NCBI GenBank assembly: GCA_947167215.1 | Contig: CAMVHE010000013.1 | Coordinates: 1-56,956 of the forward strand | DNA length: 56,956 bases | Source: an uncultured Clostridia bacterium | GTDB lineage: Bacteria > Bacillota > Clostridia > Christensenellales > Aristaeellaceae | Direction of reading: 5' to 3' | In this document: positions 1-8,459 of the stretch, one piece after another | Layout of the letters: each line of letters starts with the position of its first letter | Numbering within the stretch: position 1 is the first letter of the stretch | Notes under the pieces: generated by a model | Database searches by the model: none | Told to the model about the DNA's origin: nothing | Seen by the model: only the letters and a program-made list of their open reading frames with translations | Translations under genes and position numbers: made by a program

Positions 1-149
1 TTCGCCGCAAGGGCTAGAGCCGTTTTTATCATTCAAATGTCGAAACTCCCGCTAATAATATAGTCACGCAGTGCGTGCCACAGCCACTAATATTATAGAG
101 TGCGTTTCCATGTTCCGTGACGTCGTTTTCAAAACTCCGTTACACCGTT

Positions 150-930
150 TTCTTTTGACCGTGCAGGTGTTTTCCCGCGCGCGGAATTTCCGCATATCCG
201 CTTAATGGGACTCAGCTCCGGTATATAGGGTGTAATACAATCCAGATGGATATTCTATGGAATCTCTAATCCATTTGATTAATGTCATGCAGCTTCTTCG
301 CATACCAAAAGGATATGATCCTCAGGATATTCTTTCGATAACTGTTCCAAAAAAAGATTAATACATACGGTATTGTAACTAGGCATTATCATGAAAATGA
401 ATCGCACTGATAGGACCCACTGCACCAAATGCATACCAATAATCTCGTATATGAAGCATGGAACGCATGGGCGGTTATTGTTTGGCAACAGTATTTGGGA
501 GTATTGATCCTCGCAAATCCCGCTTCACCTTCGAAATGATACGAATTTTGTACTTAGGATTTGCTAAACTAATTTCTTCCAGCTTAGTGTTAATTATTTT
601 GAGACAGCGAGTGTCCCTTCGTCTGCCTTTTTGGGATGCTAGGGCAACGGTTTAATCGTCTGTCAATTATGCTGTTTGATCAGGATGTAAATATTTCTTC
701 GTCCGGTATCACGTCCAAGTTTTTCATCAAAACCGCTTTGATTTCTTTTACATTGACTTTCTGCCCTGCTTCTGCTGCTATTTGGAATGGCCGGAGAAGT
801 TCTTCATCCTCTTTGAAAATACAGGAAGATCGGTTCGTCCATTCCAGAAATAGCGGTACGCCCGTTCCAGTCTATCGGTGCGCATATTCCAGGGGAAACG
901 GAACGGCCTCTTCAGTGTGGATATTATGAT
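150..930 (-). pseudogene. Decayed IS630-family transposase
   Basis: Reading the minus strand across several frames recovers pieces of an IS630-type DDE transposase in the right order. Near 780-812 there is an N-terminal helix-turn-helix-like stretch (EDEELLRPFQIAAEAG). Around 400-460, in a shifted frame, is HIRDYWYAFGAVGP. At 300-375 is NLFLEQLSKEYPEDHILLV, and at about 195-260 is PYIPELSPIKRI, the family's usual PYxPELNPIE-like segment. Between the last two the frame carries TGA, TAA and TAG where Trp, Lys and Glu would be expected. At least two frameshifts and several stops show that it is long dead. I did not find clear terminal inverted repeats, so the element limits are approximate. Confidence 0.7.
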
Positions 931-1600
931 CTAAATTCTCCGTCAAGCTTTCGCTTACACCACAACAGGGGGTAATTAAGCAGGTTTAACTTGAAATTAG
1001 TATTAAGGTCAAATTAGGATAAAACTGAGTTCCACGCACATGGTCTTGGAGGAGAAATGCGGTCTTCTGAGAAGTCAATCAGACAGAAATATGCAGTATA
1101 AGCAACGCCGAGCTTCATCTGAACCCGAGGTCGATCGTCTGGGTTTCCAGGAAAGGGATGCCCAGACTTCAATTTGGATACTATACACTGTATTCTCATG
1201 TAAAGAGGCATTTCTCAATCTCTGATGTGTGCCTACTTCTTAGATACAGTGTGCCCTTTTTCAGCTTTTGAAGCGTCCATGAAGGAAAAGAAGAAGGCTT
1301 TTCTCGACAAGACTGATGCTATACCTAAGAAAAGGACTGCAACTCCTCTGTGCCTGCGTCAAAGCAAAAAGATGCTTTTCAAAACACATAGAAGTAAATC
1401 TGGCACACAAAAGAATAATGGAAGAGAGGCAAGAATAATCAGTGAACTTCAGAAGCTTTTTAATACCATTGTGTGAAAGAAGAGGAGGCCTCTGATGTGT
1501 CAATTACAATTTTTTTAAGAAAGTGAAAAAGCAATTAACGGCATTTCAAATTTTGACGAGGATACAAATTGCAATATTAATTTACAATTAAAAAACTGTA
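931..1600. other. Anonymous AT-rich stretch
   Basis: There is no recognisable gene here. An open frame at 1225-1476 (+) encodes a Lys/Arg-rich 83-residue peptide, but it has no ribosome site and no family I recognise. It may be further decay of a mobile element adjoining the IS630 relic. Confidence 0.4.
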
Positions 1601-1607
1601 AAGGCCC

Positions 1608-1635
1608 TTGACGATGCAAAAAGCTCTGATATAAT
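1608..1635 (+). promoter_or_regulatory. Promoter of the small coiled-coil gene
   Basis: TTGACG at 1608-1613 and TATAAT at 1630-1635 are separated by 16 bases, about 110 bases upstream of the 1746 start. Confidence 0.6.
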
Positions 1636-1745
1636 CACCTTACTTTGAAGAAATAATCAGAAAAAACTCTGTTACAGAAGGGACTGCAAGAAGGTTCCTG
1701 ATAGTATGCAAAGCAATATGGGATGAGAAAGCGTGGCGAATAACG

Positions 1746-2033
1746 ATGATGTATGGACCGGAAGCCTATAAGGAATTTGTTCTCAAAGAGATGAATGAAA
1801 TGCAACTCCTCAAAGAGGAGAAACGACTGGAAGCATCCCTAGAAGCGCGAAAGGCAAGCCTTGAAGGGGAAGGCGTGCACAGAGAGCATGAACAGTTGCT
1901 TGCAGATTTGGAACAAGCGTATTTGTCTGCGGTCAGAATGCACATTTTAGATTTAAAAAAAAATGAAATGCTTCATCAGGAGTTAAGACTCAGACTCAAC
2001 TGGGAGGATCGAACCGCAGCATTGGTGATGTAA
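1746..2033 (+). CDS. Small charged helical protein, unknown function
   Basis: This is a 95-residue protein rich in Glu, Lys, Leu and Arg, with no Cys, no signal peptide and no membrane segment. Residues 10-85 read as a long amphipathic helix, probably a coiled coil (for example KEEKRLEASLEARKASLEGE). I do not recognise a family. A good promoter lies upstream and a strong terminator begins on its stop codon, which supports a real short transcript. The start is uncertain: there are tandem ATGs at 1746 and 1749 and no clear Shine-Dalgarno sequence, and the frame stays open for some codons upstream. It stands alone between a dead transposon and a convergent secreted-protein gene. Confidence 0.6.
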   Translation: MMYGPEAYKEFVLKEMNEMQLLKEEKRLEASLEARKASLEGEGVHREHEQLLADLEQAYLSAVRMHILDLKKNEMLHQELRLRLNWEDRTAALVM

Positions 2034-2066
2034 AAAAGACTGTTGCATATGCAACAGTCTTTTTTT
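2032..2066. terminator. Bidirectional terminator
   Basis: A perfect 22-base palindrome (2038-2059) is flanked by six A on the left and seven T on the right. It serves both the + gene ending at 2033 and the minus gene ending at 2065, and overlaps both stop codons. Confidence 0.9.
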
Positions 2067-2853
2067 AACCGACGTCACCGTCGTTTTGTCCATTTTCTAA
2101 AGGAATACTGACGGGTTGTACCATGGTAGCTCCGCCAAAGGGATCCGGAGTAGAAACCGGTGCAGCTACAGGAACAGTAGAGGTATTATTGATATCTGAT
2201 GTTCCAGTTACTGAAACATCAGATGTATTACTGACAACTGAACTGCCGGCGGGCAGCAGACTGGAGCTGAGTATGAAGCCTGCAAGTTTTCCTTCTTCGT
2301 CATAGACCTGAGACCAGGTATTGTTTTCCATTAGAACTTCCAAAGATACTCCGGAACCATAAGTCTTGACGATTGGTGCCTGATCGCTGGGAGCCCACCG
2401 CATAACAGCAGTTCCTTGCGTCTGAGCTGAGTAATTCTTTGCAAAGAAATTGGTGAACAGATTGGCATCAATTCCAGTGGTAGGCTGGTTAACATAGATA
2501 ATTTGCGGTGTTGGTTGAACGACCGGAATTGCAGTGGCCATATTGGTGCTTGCCTGGTTGGCAGCCAATTGCTTACGGGAAACCGGCTGATTCCGCTGCA
2601 GAAAAGACCATTTCACATAGCCTGAAATATTCTTGTAAGTGACATATGCCTGACTGGCAGTGGATCTGCTCATATCAGGTTCAAGAGCTGTTCCGTATGG
2701 AATATGACCGATAACCTCATTGGTATATTCACTGCGTAAATTCAAAGTTTTCCCGTTTTGTGTGTAAACATACCAGGTATCTGCCGAAGCAGTGGCAAAC
2801 ACAAAGAGAAATGCAAAAGTAAGCAGGAAAAGAATGCTCTTCTGGTAGCGCAT
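2065..2853 (-). CDS. Secreted SH3-like domain protein
   Basis: A 262-residue exported protein. Residues 1-24 form a signal peptide (MRYQKS, a hydrophobic core, then TASA before DTWYVY). Two bacterial SH3-like modules follow. The first is at about 25-85 (LNLRSEYTNEVIGHIPYG ... GYVKWSFL) and the second at about 145-205 (MRWAPSDQAPIVKTYGSG ... GFILSSSLLP). They are joined by a Gln/Pro/Thr-rich linker and followed by a Ser/Thr/Val-rich tail. Such modules usually bind cell-wall peptides, so a cell-envelope role is inferred. The frame opens eight codons earlier, but the AGGAGGT ribosome site overlaps that stretch and sits correctly for the ATG at 2853. No catalytic domain is present. Confidence 0.8.
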   Translation of the reverse strand: MRYQKSILFLLTFAFLFVFATASADTWYVYTQNGKTLNLRSEYTNEVIGHIPYGTALEPDMSRSTASQAYVTYKNISGYVKWSFLQRNQPVSRKQLAANQASTNMATAIPVVQPTPQIIYVNQPTTGIDANLFTNFFAKNYSAQTQGTAVMRWAPSDQAPIVKTYGSGVSLEVLMENNTWSQVYDEEGKLAGFILSSSLLPAGSSVVSNTSDVSVTGTSDINNTSTVPVAAPVSTPDPFGGATMVQPVSIPLENGQNDGDVG

Positions 2854-2877
2854 AAATTCAAACCTCCTCATAGACAC

Positions 2878-3424
2878 ATTTAAAACGGATATATTTTAAC
2901 ATATAAACATCGTTACGTACAAGAACCATGGCGTATTTTTTTACTATATTTGGAAGTGTTAGCCAGTCACGGAAGAAGGCATCGAAATGATTGAAGATGG
3001 TGGCATTGTCTGTTGGAGACGTGTAATTTGCAATGGGATGCTGACTGAAACGAGTTATCAGTGAACAGAGAATTGGCAGTGGATAGATAAGTACCTTCGC
3101 CTGACAGGAGAAGCATCCGCATCTATTATTCGCAATGAGTAACTTGTATGCAGTACTTGCAACATAGACAGCAGGCAATTAAATGCTGCCAGTATGCTGG
3201 AAAACAGTCTGATCAGCCCTAAGAGGAACAGATGATTTAGCAGTGATAACAAGAAGCTCGTGACTTTTAGACATGTGAGACTTTACAGCATGTTTATCTG
3301 CTGTAGTTTTTACAAAATGAGCAGAATCACCAATGGAAAGGCAAATAAAATAAGAAATATATACAATAATATAAATGTTAATAGCCGTAATATGTAATAA
3401 ATTGCCATAACGCTCTTTGCACAT
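2878..3424. other. Intergenic region without recognisable gene
   Basis: About 550 bases hold only short overlapping frames on the minus strand (the longest is 106 codons). None has a ribosome site or a recognisable motif. It may be a relic, but I see nothing to name. Confidence 0.4.
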
Positions 3425-3459
3425 AAAAACAAGACGCAGGGTTAGACCTTGCGTCTTGC
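3425..3459 (-). terminator. Terminator of the GH94 gene
   Basis: On the minus strand a CAAGACGCAAGG / CCTGCGTCTTG hairpin with one bulge is followed by TTTTT, about 50 bases past the GH94 stop. Confidence 0.85.
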
Positions 3460-3507
3460 TGAAATTACGGTGTCTCGAAAAGAAGAGGATCTTTATTGTA
3501 AAGGTAT

Positions 3508-5949
3508 TTATCCTTTTATGGTGACATCAACATGAATGATTGCTCCGGCTTCCGGAACGGGAATCACTTGACCGTCGATGGGGCAGCCGTTGACACAAAC
3601 ATGGATATTGCCCTTCTGGTCACCGGAAAGGTTGTGAATATTGATATCATAGGTACTGCCGCGGAAAACCCTGTTGACATGAACTTCAGAGAGCTCTGCT
3701 GGCAGACAGGGATCCAGTTTCAGACCATCAAAGGTAGGCTTAATGCCCAGGATTGCTTGAGAAATGGCATAGAAATTCCACGCAGAAGTGCCAGTCAGCC
3801 AGCTGTTTCTTGCCTCTCCTGGCTTTCCGCTGTCCGCACCATTAACTGTCTGAGAGTAGACATAAGGTTCTGTGCGATGAAGCTGCTGATCTTCAATGAA
3901 TGCAGGTGCAATGCGCTTATACAGATCAAAGGCATGGCCACCGCGTCCGATTTCTGTTTCGCCAATCATGATCCAAGGGTTGCTGTGGCAGAATACCGAA
4001 CCATTTTCTTTGTATCCAGGCGGATAAGAGGAGATTTCACCAAGCTCCAGATGATATACCGTATAGGAAGGCCAGTTCAGCATAATGCCGTAAGGTGTTC
4101 CCAGATATTTCTCGGTTGCATCCAGTGCGGAAGCTGCAAGACCGTCCTCTTTGCCAATTCCGGCCATGGTACACATGCCCTGGGGTTCGATAAAGATTTT
4201 GCCTTCTTCGCAGGAGGAGGAACCGATGCGATTACCGAATCCGTCGTAGGCACGGAGGAACCATTGTCCGTCCCAACCGGATGTTTCGATGACGGAAACC
4301 ATCTTTTCTTTTTCAGAAAGGATGAAAGCTGCTTCTTTATCATCGCCTTTACGGGCAAAGATGTCAGCAAGATCGTCTGCCACGTAAACATACATACCGG
4401 CAATGAAGACGCTTTCTGCGATGCCGGTATCCTTGTTTTCCGTGGTCTGGAAACTCTCACCTGGAGTACTGCTGAAGCAGTTGAGATTGAGGCAGTCATT
4501 CCAGTCGGCACGGCCAATCAGGGGGAGACTATGAGGCCCCTTGTGATCGGACGTATAGTGGAAGGAACGACGTAAATGCTCCAACATGGGAGCAGCCTGA
4601 GCGGGATCGTTATCAAAAGGAACGATCTCATCGAGAATGGACCAGTCGCCAGTTTCCTTCAGGTAAGCATTTACACCACAGATAAGCCACAACGGATCGT
4701 CGTTGAATCCGCTGCCGACTCCCATGTTGCCACGCTTGGTGAGAGGCTGATACTGATGATATGCACTGCCGTCAGGAAACTGCGTCGCTGCGATATCAAG
4801 TATGCGATCCCTTGCACGTTCCGGAATGAGGTGAACAAAGCCCAACAGGTCCTGACTGCAGTCTCGGAAACCCATGCCGCGTCCAATACCACTTTCAAAA
4901 TAACTTGCAGAACGACTCATGTTGAAAGTGACCATGCACTGATATTGATTCCAGATATTGACCTGACGGTCGAGCTTTTCGTTTCCGGATGTAATGGTAA
5001 AGATCTGCAGAAGTTTGTTCCAATGGGAAGCCAGCTTAGACATCTGCATTTCGAACTGGCTATCTGTTTCAAACGCAGCAAGAATACGATGTGCATCTTC
5101 TTTATTAATGACATTCGGAGCGATGAACTTATGATCCTGCGGACTTTCGCAGAAAGCCAGAACAAAGATGTAGCTTACGGATTCACCGGGGGACAGTGTC
5201 TTCCGGATACAATGGCTGGCAATCGGTGCCCAGCCGCGTGCTTGGCTCATCTTCGGGGCATCTTCCCTGACTACGACTGGATCATCAAACCCATGATATA
5301 GTCCGAGGAAAGATTCGCGATCTGTATCATAGCCGTCAACATCCGTATTTACCGCATATACAGCATAATGGTTGCGACGCTCACGATATTCGGTCTTATG
5401 ATAGATGACAGCACCGTTTTTTTCGAATTCCATTTCAGCCAAAGCATAGTTACGCTGGAAGTTGGTGCAGTCATCCCAGGCATTCCACAGGCAGAATTCC
5501 ACAAAGCTGTAAAGACTGATTTCCTTTGGAGCATCACTTTCATTAGTAAGCACCAACCGGGTTGCTTCGCAGTTGTAATCCAGCGGAATCATGGAGGTCT
5601 GCGTAGCGCGAAGACCATTCTTCATACCGCAGATAGTGGTGTATCCCAGACCATGACGGCATTCATAGAAATCAAGGGGAGTTTTCACGGGCTGCCAGCC
5701 GGGATTCCAGGTGGTTTCTCCGTCACGGATATAGAAATACTTGCCACCTGCATCCGTGGGAACATTATTATAACGATATCGTGTCAGACGGAGCATCAGA
5801 GCATCGCGGCAGAAAGAATAACCGCCGGAGGTGTTGCTGATGAGGGAGAAAAATTCCCCGCTGCCCAGGTAATTGATCCAGGGATAAGGGGTGTCCGGTC
5901 TTGTGATCACAAATTCCCGATGGACATCATCGAAGAAGCCATATTGCAT
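3508..5949 (-). CDS. cbp: Cellobiose phosphorylase (GH94)
   Basis: Intracellular phosphorolysis of cellobiose to alpha-glucose-1-phosphate and glucose. The 813 residues match the clostridial cellobiose phosphorylase subgroup in length and in signature stretches: N-terminal QYGFFDDVHREFVITRPDTP, ECRHGLGYT, SASYFESGIGRGMGFRD, and LIGRADWNDCLNLNCFS carrying the general acid at about Asp485. The C-terminal GTSAWNF segment and beta-sandwich are present. There is no signal peptide. An upstream open stretch of 21 codons is not used, because AAAGGAGC lies 7 bases before the ATG at 5949. The gene is divergent from a LacI gene, and both promoters carry LacI-type operators. The importer genes at 8460-11818 probably feed it. 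Chitobiose phosphorylase is the main alternative, but the sequence sides clearly with the cellobiose enzymes. Confidence 0.93.
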   Translation of the reverse strand: MQYGFFDDVHREFVITRPDTPYPWINYLGSGEFFSLISNTSGGYSFCRDALMLRLTRYRYNNVPTDAGGKYFYIRDGETTWNPGWQPVKTPLDFYECRHGLGYTTICGMKNGLRATQTSMIPLDYNCEATRLVLTNESDAPKEISLYSFVEFCLWNAWDDCTNFQRNYALAEMEFEKNGAVIYHKTEYRERRNHYAVYAVNTDVDGYDTDRESFLGLYHGFDDPVVVREDAPKMSQARGWAPIASHCIRKTLSPGESVSYIFVLAFCESPQDHKFIAPNVINKEDAHRILAAFETDSQFEMQMSKLASHWNKLLQIFTITSGNEKLDRQVNIWNQYQCMVTFNMSRSASYFESGIGRGMGFRDCSQDLLGFVHLIPERARDRILDIAATQFPDGSAYHQYQPLTKRGNMGVGSGFNDDPLWLICGVNAYLKETGDWSILDEIVPFDNDPAQAAPMLEHLRRSFHYTSDHKGPHSLPLIGRADWNDCLNLNCFSSTPGESFQTTENKDTGIAESVFIAGMYVYVADDLADIFARKGDDKEAAFILSEKEKMVSVIETSGWDGQWFLRAYDGFGNRIGSSSCEEGKIFIEPQGMCTMAGIGKEDGLAASALDATEKYLGTPYGIMLNWPSYTVYHLELGEISSYPPGYKENGSVFCHSNPWIMIGETEIGRGGHAFDLYKRIAPAFIEDQQLHRTEPYVYSQTVNGADSGKPGEARNSWLTGTSAWNFYAISQAILGIKPTFDGLKLDPCLPAELSEVHVNRVFRGSTYDINIHNLSGDQKGNIHVCVNGCPIDGQVIPVPEAGAIIHVDVTIKG

Positions 5950-5972
5950 GGTAATGCTCCTTTCACAATGAA

Positions 5973-5986
5973 CTAAAACGTTGTAG
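5973..5986. promoter_or_regulatory. Putative LacI-type operator upstream of GH94
   Basis: CTAAAACGTTGTAG is a near-palindrome centred on CG with one mismatched pair. It lies between the GH94 promoter and its ribosome site, a position where bound repressor would block transcription. Confidence 0.55.
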
Positions 5987-6033
5987 AAAAAGAAAACATC
6001 AATGAAAAGCAAACCAATGCTTCATTAATGGTG

Positions 6034-6062
6034 ATTATACAATGGCACGGAGAGGCTGTCAA
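6034..6062 (-). promoter_or_regulatory. GH94 promoter
   Basis: On the minus strand TTGACA (6062-6057) and TATAAT (6039-6034) are exact consensus hexamers with 17 bases between them. Such a strong promoter makes repression the likely mode of control. Confidence 0.9.
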
Positions 6063-6115
6063 TTCCGAAAATTAGGGAAAAATGTATCCATAGTAAGTAG
6101 GAAGACGAAAAAACC

Positions 6116-6144
6116 TTGACAATTATAAAAAAAGAGAGTAATGT
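6116..6144 (+). promoter_or_regulatory. lacI-family gene promoter
   Basis: TTGACA (6116-6121), 17 bases, then TAATGT (6139-6144). It is divergent from the GH94 promoter. Confidence 0.8.
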
Positions 6145-6146
6145 TG

Positions 6147-6160
6147 AATCGAAAACGATT
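6147..6160. promoter_or_regulatory. Putative LacI operator (autoregulation)
   Basis: AATCG-AAAA-CGATT is a perfect inverted repeat just past the -10 box of the lacI-type gene. The sequence GAAAACGATTTAG beginning at 6151 recurs exactly at 8352-8364 before the importer genes. Confidence 0.65.
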
Positions 6161-6180
6161 TAGATTTGGAGGGGTGACGA

Positions 6181-7200
6181 ATGACTTCCTTGAAAGATAT
6201 TGCCGAAGCATGCGGGGTTTCTGTTTCTACCGTCAGCAAAGCACTCAACGATGTCAGCGACATCAGCGCAAAACGGAAAGATATCATTCGACAGAAAGCC
6301 AGAGAGATGGGTTATCTCCCCAATATGGCTGCCAGAACGCTGAAAACCAATATGGCACATAATATTGGCATTCTGTGTGCAGATGAGCATAACAGCGGTC
6401 TGACACACCCCTTCTTTTCGCATATTCTGGAAAGCTTCAAGAATGAAACTGAAAAAAGAGGTTATGATATCACTTTTATAAATCATAATGTGGGGCCGAC
6501 CCATATGTCCTACTATGAACATTGCCGCTATCGCAATCTGGATGGCATCCTGATAGCCTGTGTTGACTTTGAACAAAAACAGATTCAGGAACTGGTGGGA
6601 AGTGATCTTCCGGTGGTTACCATAGACCATGTGTTTAATAACTGCTCGAGCATTATGTCTGATAATGTAACAGGCATGCAGGCACTTACCGAGTTTATTC
6701 TGGATCACGGGCACACCCGCATTGCCTTTATTCACGGTAAGACCAGCACCGTTACCCGCTCAAGAATGATTGGATTTTATAAAGCACTGGAATCAAGAAA
6801 TGTAACGGTTCCGGATGAATATATTCGGGAAGCTCCTTACCTGGATGGAGCTGCCAGTGCAGAAGAAACCAGGACGCTCCTCAAACTTTCCAACCGTCCT
6901 ACCTGTATTCTGTATCCGGACGATTATGCCTGCATTGGAGGTGTAAATGCCATTCATGCTGCCGGACTGAATATACCGGAAGATATTTCCGTAGCGGGTT
7001 ATGATGGAATTCCAATTCTCCAGCAGATGTATCCCAGACTGACCAGCTATGCACAGAATATGAAGGAAATTGGAAGGACAGCTGCCTCACAGCTGGTGGA
7101 CCAGATCGAGCATCCGCGTACAACCGTTATCGGAATGACCATGGTATCAGGCGAAATCCTGCCAGGCTGTTCGGTTGCGGCGAGAACGGAAGGTCGTTAG
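6181..7200 (+). CDS. LacI-family transcriptional regulator
   Basis: A 339-residue regulator. Residues 3-48 form the LacI helix-turn-helix and hinge (LKDIAEACGVSVSTVSKALN; YLPNMAARTLKT). A periplasmic-binding-protein-like sensor domain runs from about 60 to 335 (NIGILCADE, DGILIACV, DVTGMQ-like SDNVTGMQALTEFI, ISVAGYDGI). GGAGGGG precedes the ATG. Family members bind a sugar effector and release operators. The divergent cellobiose phosphorylase, a palindrome at its own promoter, and the same 13-base core before the importer point to local control of cellobiose uptake and use. The effector identity is inferred. Confidence 0.92.
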   Translation: MTSLKDIAEACGVSVSTVSKALNDVSDISAKRKDIIRQKAREMGYLPNMAARTLKTNMAHNIGILCADEHNSGLTHPFFSHILESFKNETEKRGYDITFINHNVGPTHMSYYEHCRYRNLDGILIACVDFEQKQIQELVGSDLPVVTIDHVFNNCSSIMSDNVTGMQALTEFILDHGHTRIAFIHGKTSTVTRSRMIGFYKALESRNVTVPDEYIREAPYLDGAASAEETRTLLKLSNRPTCILYPDDYACIGGVNAIHAAGLNIPEDISVAGYDGIPILQQMYPRLTSYAQNMKEIGRTAASQLVDQIEHPRTTVIGMTMVSGEILPGCSVAARTEGR

Positions 7201-7211
7201 ATATAAAAAAA

Positions 7212-7296
7212 CCTTTTCCGGAATGCCATCGGAGCTTTCCGAAAATCCATAATCTGTCCGTGCAATTCACGGACAGATTTGCAAATCAGGAAAAGG
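7212..7296. other. Three-stem nested inverted-repeat structure
   Basis: Between the lacI stop and its terminator lie an outer stem CCTTTTCC (7212-7219) / GGAAAAGG (7289-7296), a small hairpin TCGGA/TCCGA (7229-7242), and a 12-bp perfect hairpin AATCTGTCCGTG / CACGGACAGATT (7251-7279). Together they could fold as a three-way junction in the lacI 3' UTR or a processed small RNA. I recognise no known RNA family. Confidence 0.5.
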
Positions 7297-7306
7297 AGGG
7301 AGTAAG

Positions 7307-7338
7307 GGCTGATGATTTACATCGGCCTTTTTTATTTT
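7307..7338 (+). terminator. Terminator after lacI-type gene
   Basis: GGCTGATG / CATCGGCC hairpin (7307-7314, 7320-7327) followed by six T. It overlaps the stop codon of the convergent AraC-type gene. Confidence 0.85.
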
Positions 7339-8204
7339 GAATGATGTGATTGCTTACGGTAGGAAGAAGGTGTGACACCGGTAGCTTTTTTAAAATAGCG
7401 GTTGAAGTTGGATAAATTTCGGAAACCACTGCCGTAAGCGATTTCTGTTATGGACAGGTCCGTGAACGTAAGCAGGCGGCAGGCTTCCCGAATTCGCGCT
7501 TTCGTAATGTATTCTACCAAAGTAGTTCCGGTCTGCTGGTGAAAGAAATCGATGAGGTAAGTCTCGCTGAGATAACAGAGAGCAGCAAGATCACGGATGC
7601 GAATGGGTTCTGTAAAGTGAGAATCGATATACGAAAGAACAGTTTGGATTTCGTCCGGAAGAACAGGAGCCAGATGGGATTCACGAATTGCAGAGAAAAG
7701 GGAATCGTTAAGCAGAAGCACAAAAAAATGAAGCAGAAGGGAGCGTATCTGCAGCGAAGATACTGCGTCGACAGTATTTCTCAGAGAATACAGTTTGTCG
7801 GCGATTTCCATGTATTCGTAATAGGCATCTGATCCGGAGGAAATGATAAAGTGCCAGGAATGGGCAGAATCCGACAAAGGAGAGAGACAATTCACATCTG
7901 CATCGTCACAAAGAGAAGATTGAAGAATCTGGGCAGGGAAAAAGAGTGCATGATATTCGGTTCCTTCTACAATAAGAGGTAAGGCACCCGGAGAGAACAG
8001 GATCAGATCCCCTTCTTTAGCAGAAATAGACAGTTTTGAAGAGGAAAGGGAGCAGGAAAAGACCCCTTTTTTTACAGATAAGAGCAGAAAAGAGGGGATA
8101 CGGGGAGAAACCAGTGCTGACGAGTCTGTGAAATTGTAAAAAAAACTACCAGGTTTGGGAAAACTTGTTTCTGAAAACGTTTGAGCTCTTTCTTGATTTA
8201 GCAT
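7332..8204 (-). CDS. AraC-family transcriptional regulator
   Basis: A 290-residue regulator. A cupin-like N-terminal sensor region spans about 15-130 and a two-helix-turn-helix AraC domain spans about 190-285 (YIDSHFTEPIRIRDLAALCY; ITEIAYGSGFRNLSNFNRYF; FKKATGVTPSSYRK). The frame opens 13 codons upstream, but CTGAGGT sits six bases before the ATG at 8204, whereas the upstream ATGs lack ribosome sites. It is convergent with the LacI-type gene and divergent from the sugar importer, so it probably also controls sugar uptake. A LacI-type half site TGAAAACGTTTGA (8172-8184) lies in its first codons, which suggests cross-regulation. Confidence 0.87.
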   Translation of the reverse strand: MLNQERAQTFSETSFPKPGSFFYNFTDSSALVSPRIPSFLLLSVKKGVFSCSLSSSKLSISAKEGDLILFSPGALPLIVEGTEYHALFFPAQILQSSLCDDADVNCLSPLSDSAHSWHFIISSGSDAYYEYMEIADKLYSLRNTVDAVSSLQIRSLLLHFFVLLLNDSLFSAIRESHLAPVLPDEIQTVLSYIDSHFTEPIRIRDLAALCYLSETYLIDFFHQQTGTTLVEYITKARIREACRLLTFTDLSITEIAYGSGFRNLSNFNRYFKKATGVTPSSYRKQSHHSK

Positions 8205-8320
8205 AATTGACCTCAGAATTCTTGCCATTAGATGAAAACACATTGAAGTGAAATAAAAGAATAATACCAGATAACAAAAGAATAATATTAGAAAATGCGT
8301 ATGAATCTTGCTATTATAGG

Positions 8321-8377
8321 TACATCGTAAATCGTATAAAATTTACAGAATGAAAACGATTTAGTTTTTGCGATGTA
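8321..8377. promoter_or_regulatory. Operator region of the importer genes
   Basis: GAAAACGATTTAG (8352-8364) repeats the core of the lacI operator exactly. It is enclosed by an inverted repeat, TACATCGTAAA (8321-8331) and TTTGCGATGTA (8367-8377). TATAAA at 8335-8340 may serve as a -10 box, but I find no well-spaced -35. Confidence 0.55.
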
Positions 8378-8459
8378 AACATATCCCCGGCAACAGCTTA
8401 ACGCCTGCAATGGAACGCGTTGCGTTTTGGGGAAAGCCGCTTCAATGGAGGTGCGTAAG

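Noticed and set aside
3532..4575. 347-codon + strand frame inside GH94
   Set aside because: It is antisense to an intact, well-matched cellobiose phosphorylase gene, with no recognisable motif.
7212..7296. Known riboswitch class
   Set aside because: The stems do not carry the conserved loops of SAM, TPP, lysine, cobalamin or other familiar classes, and the element lies downstream of a gene.
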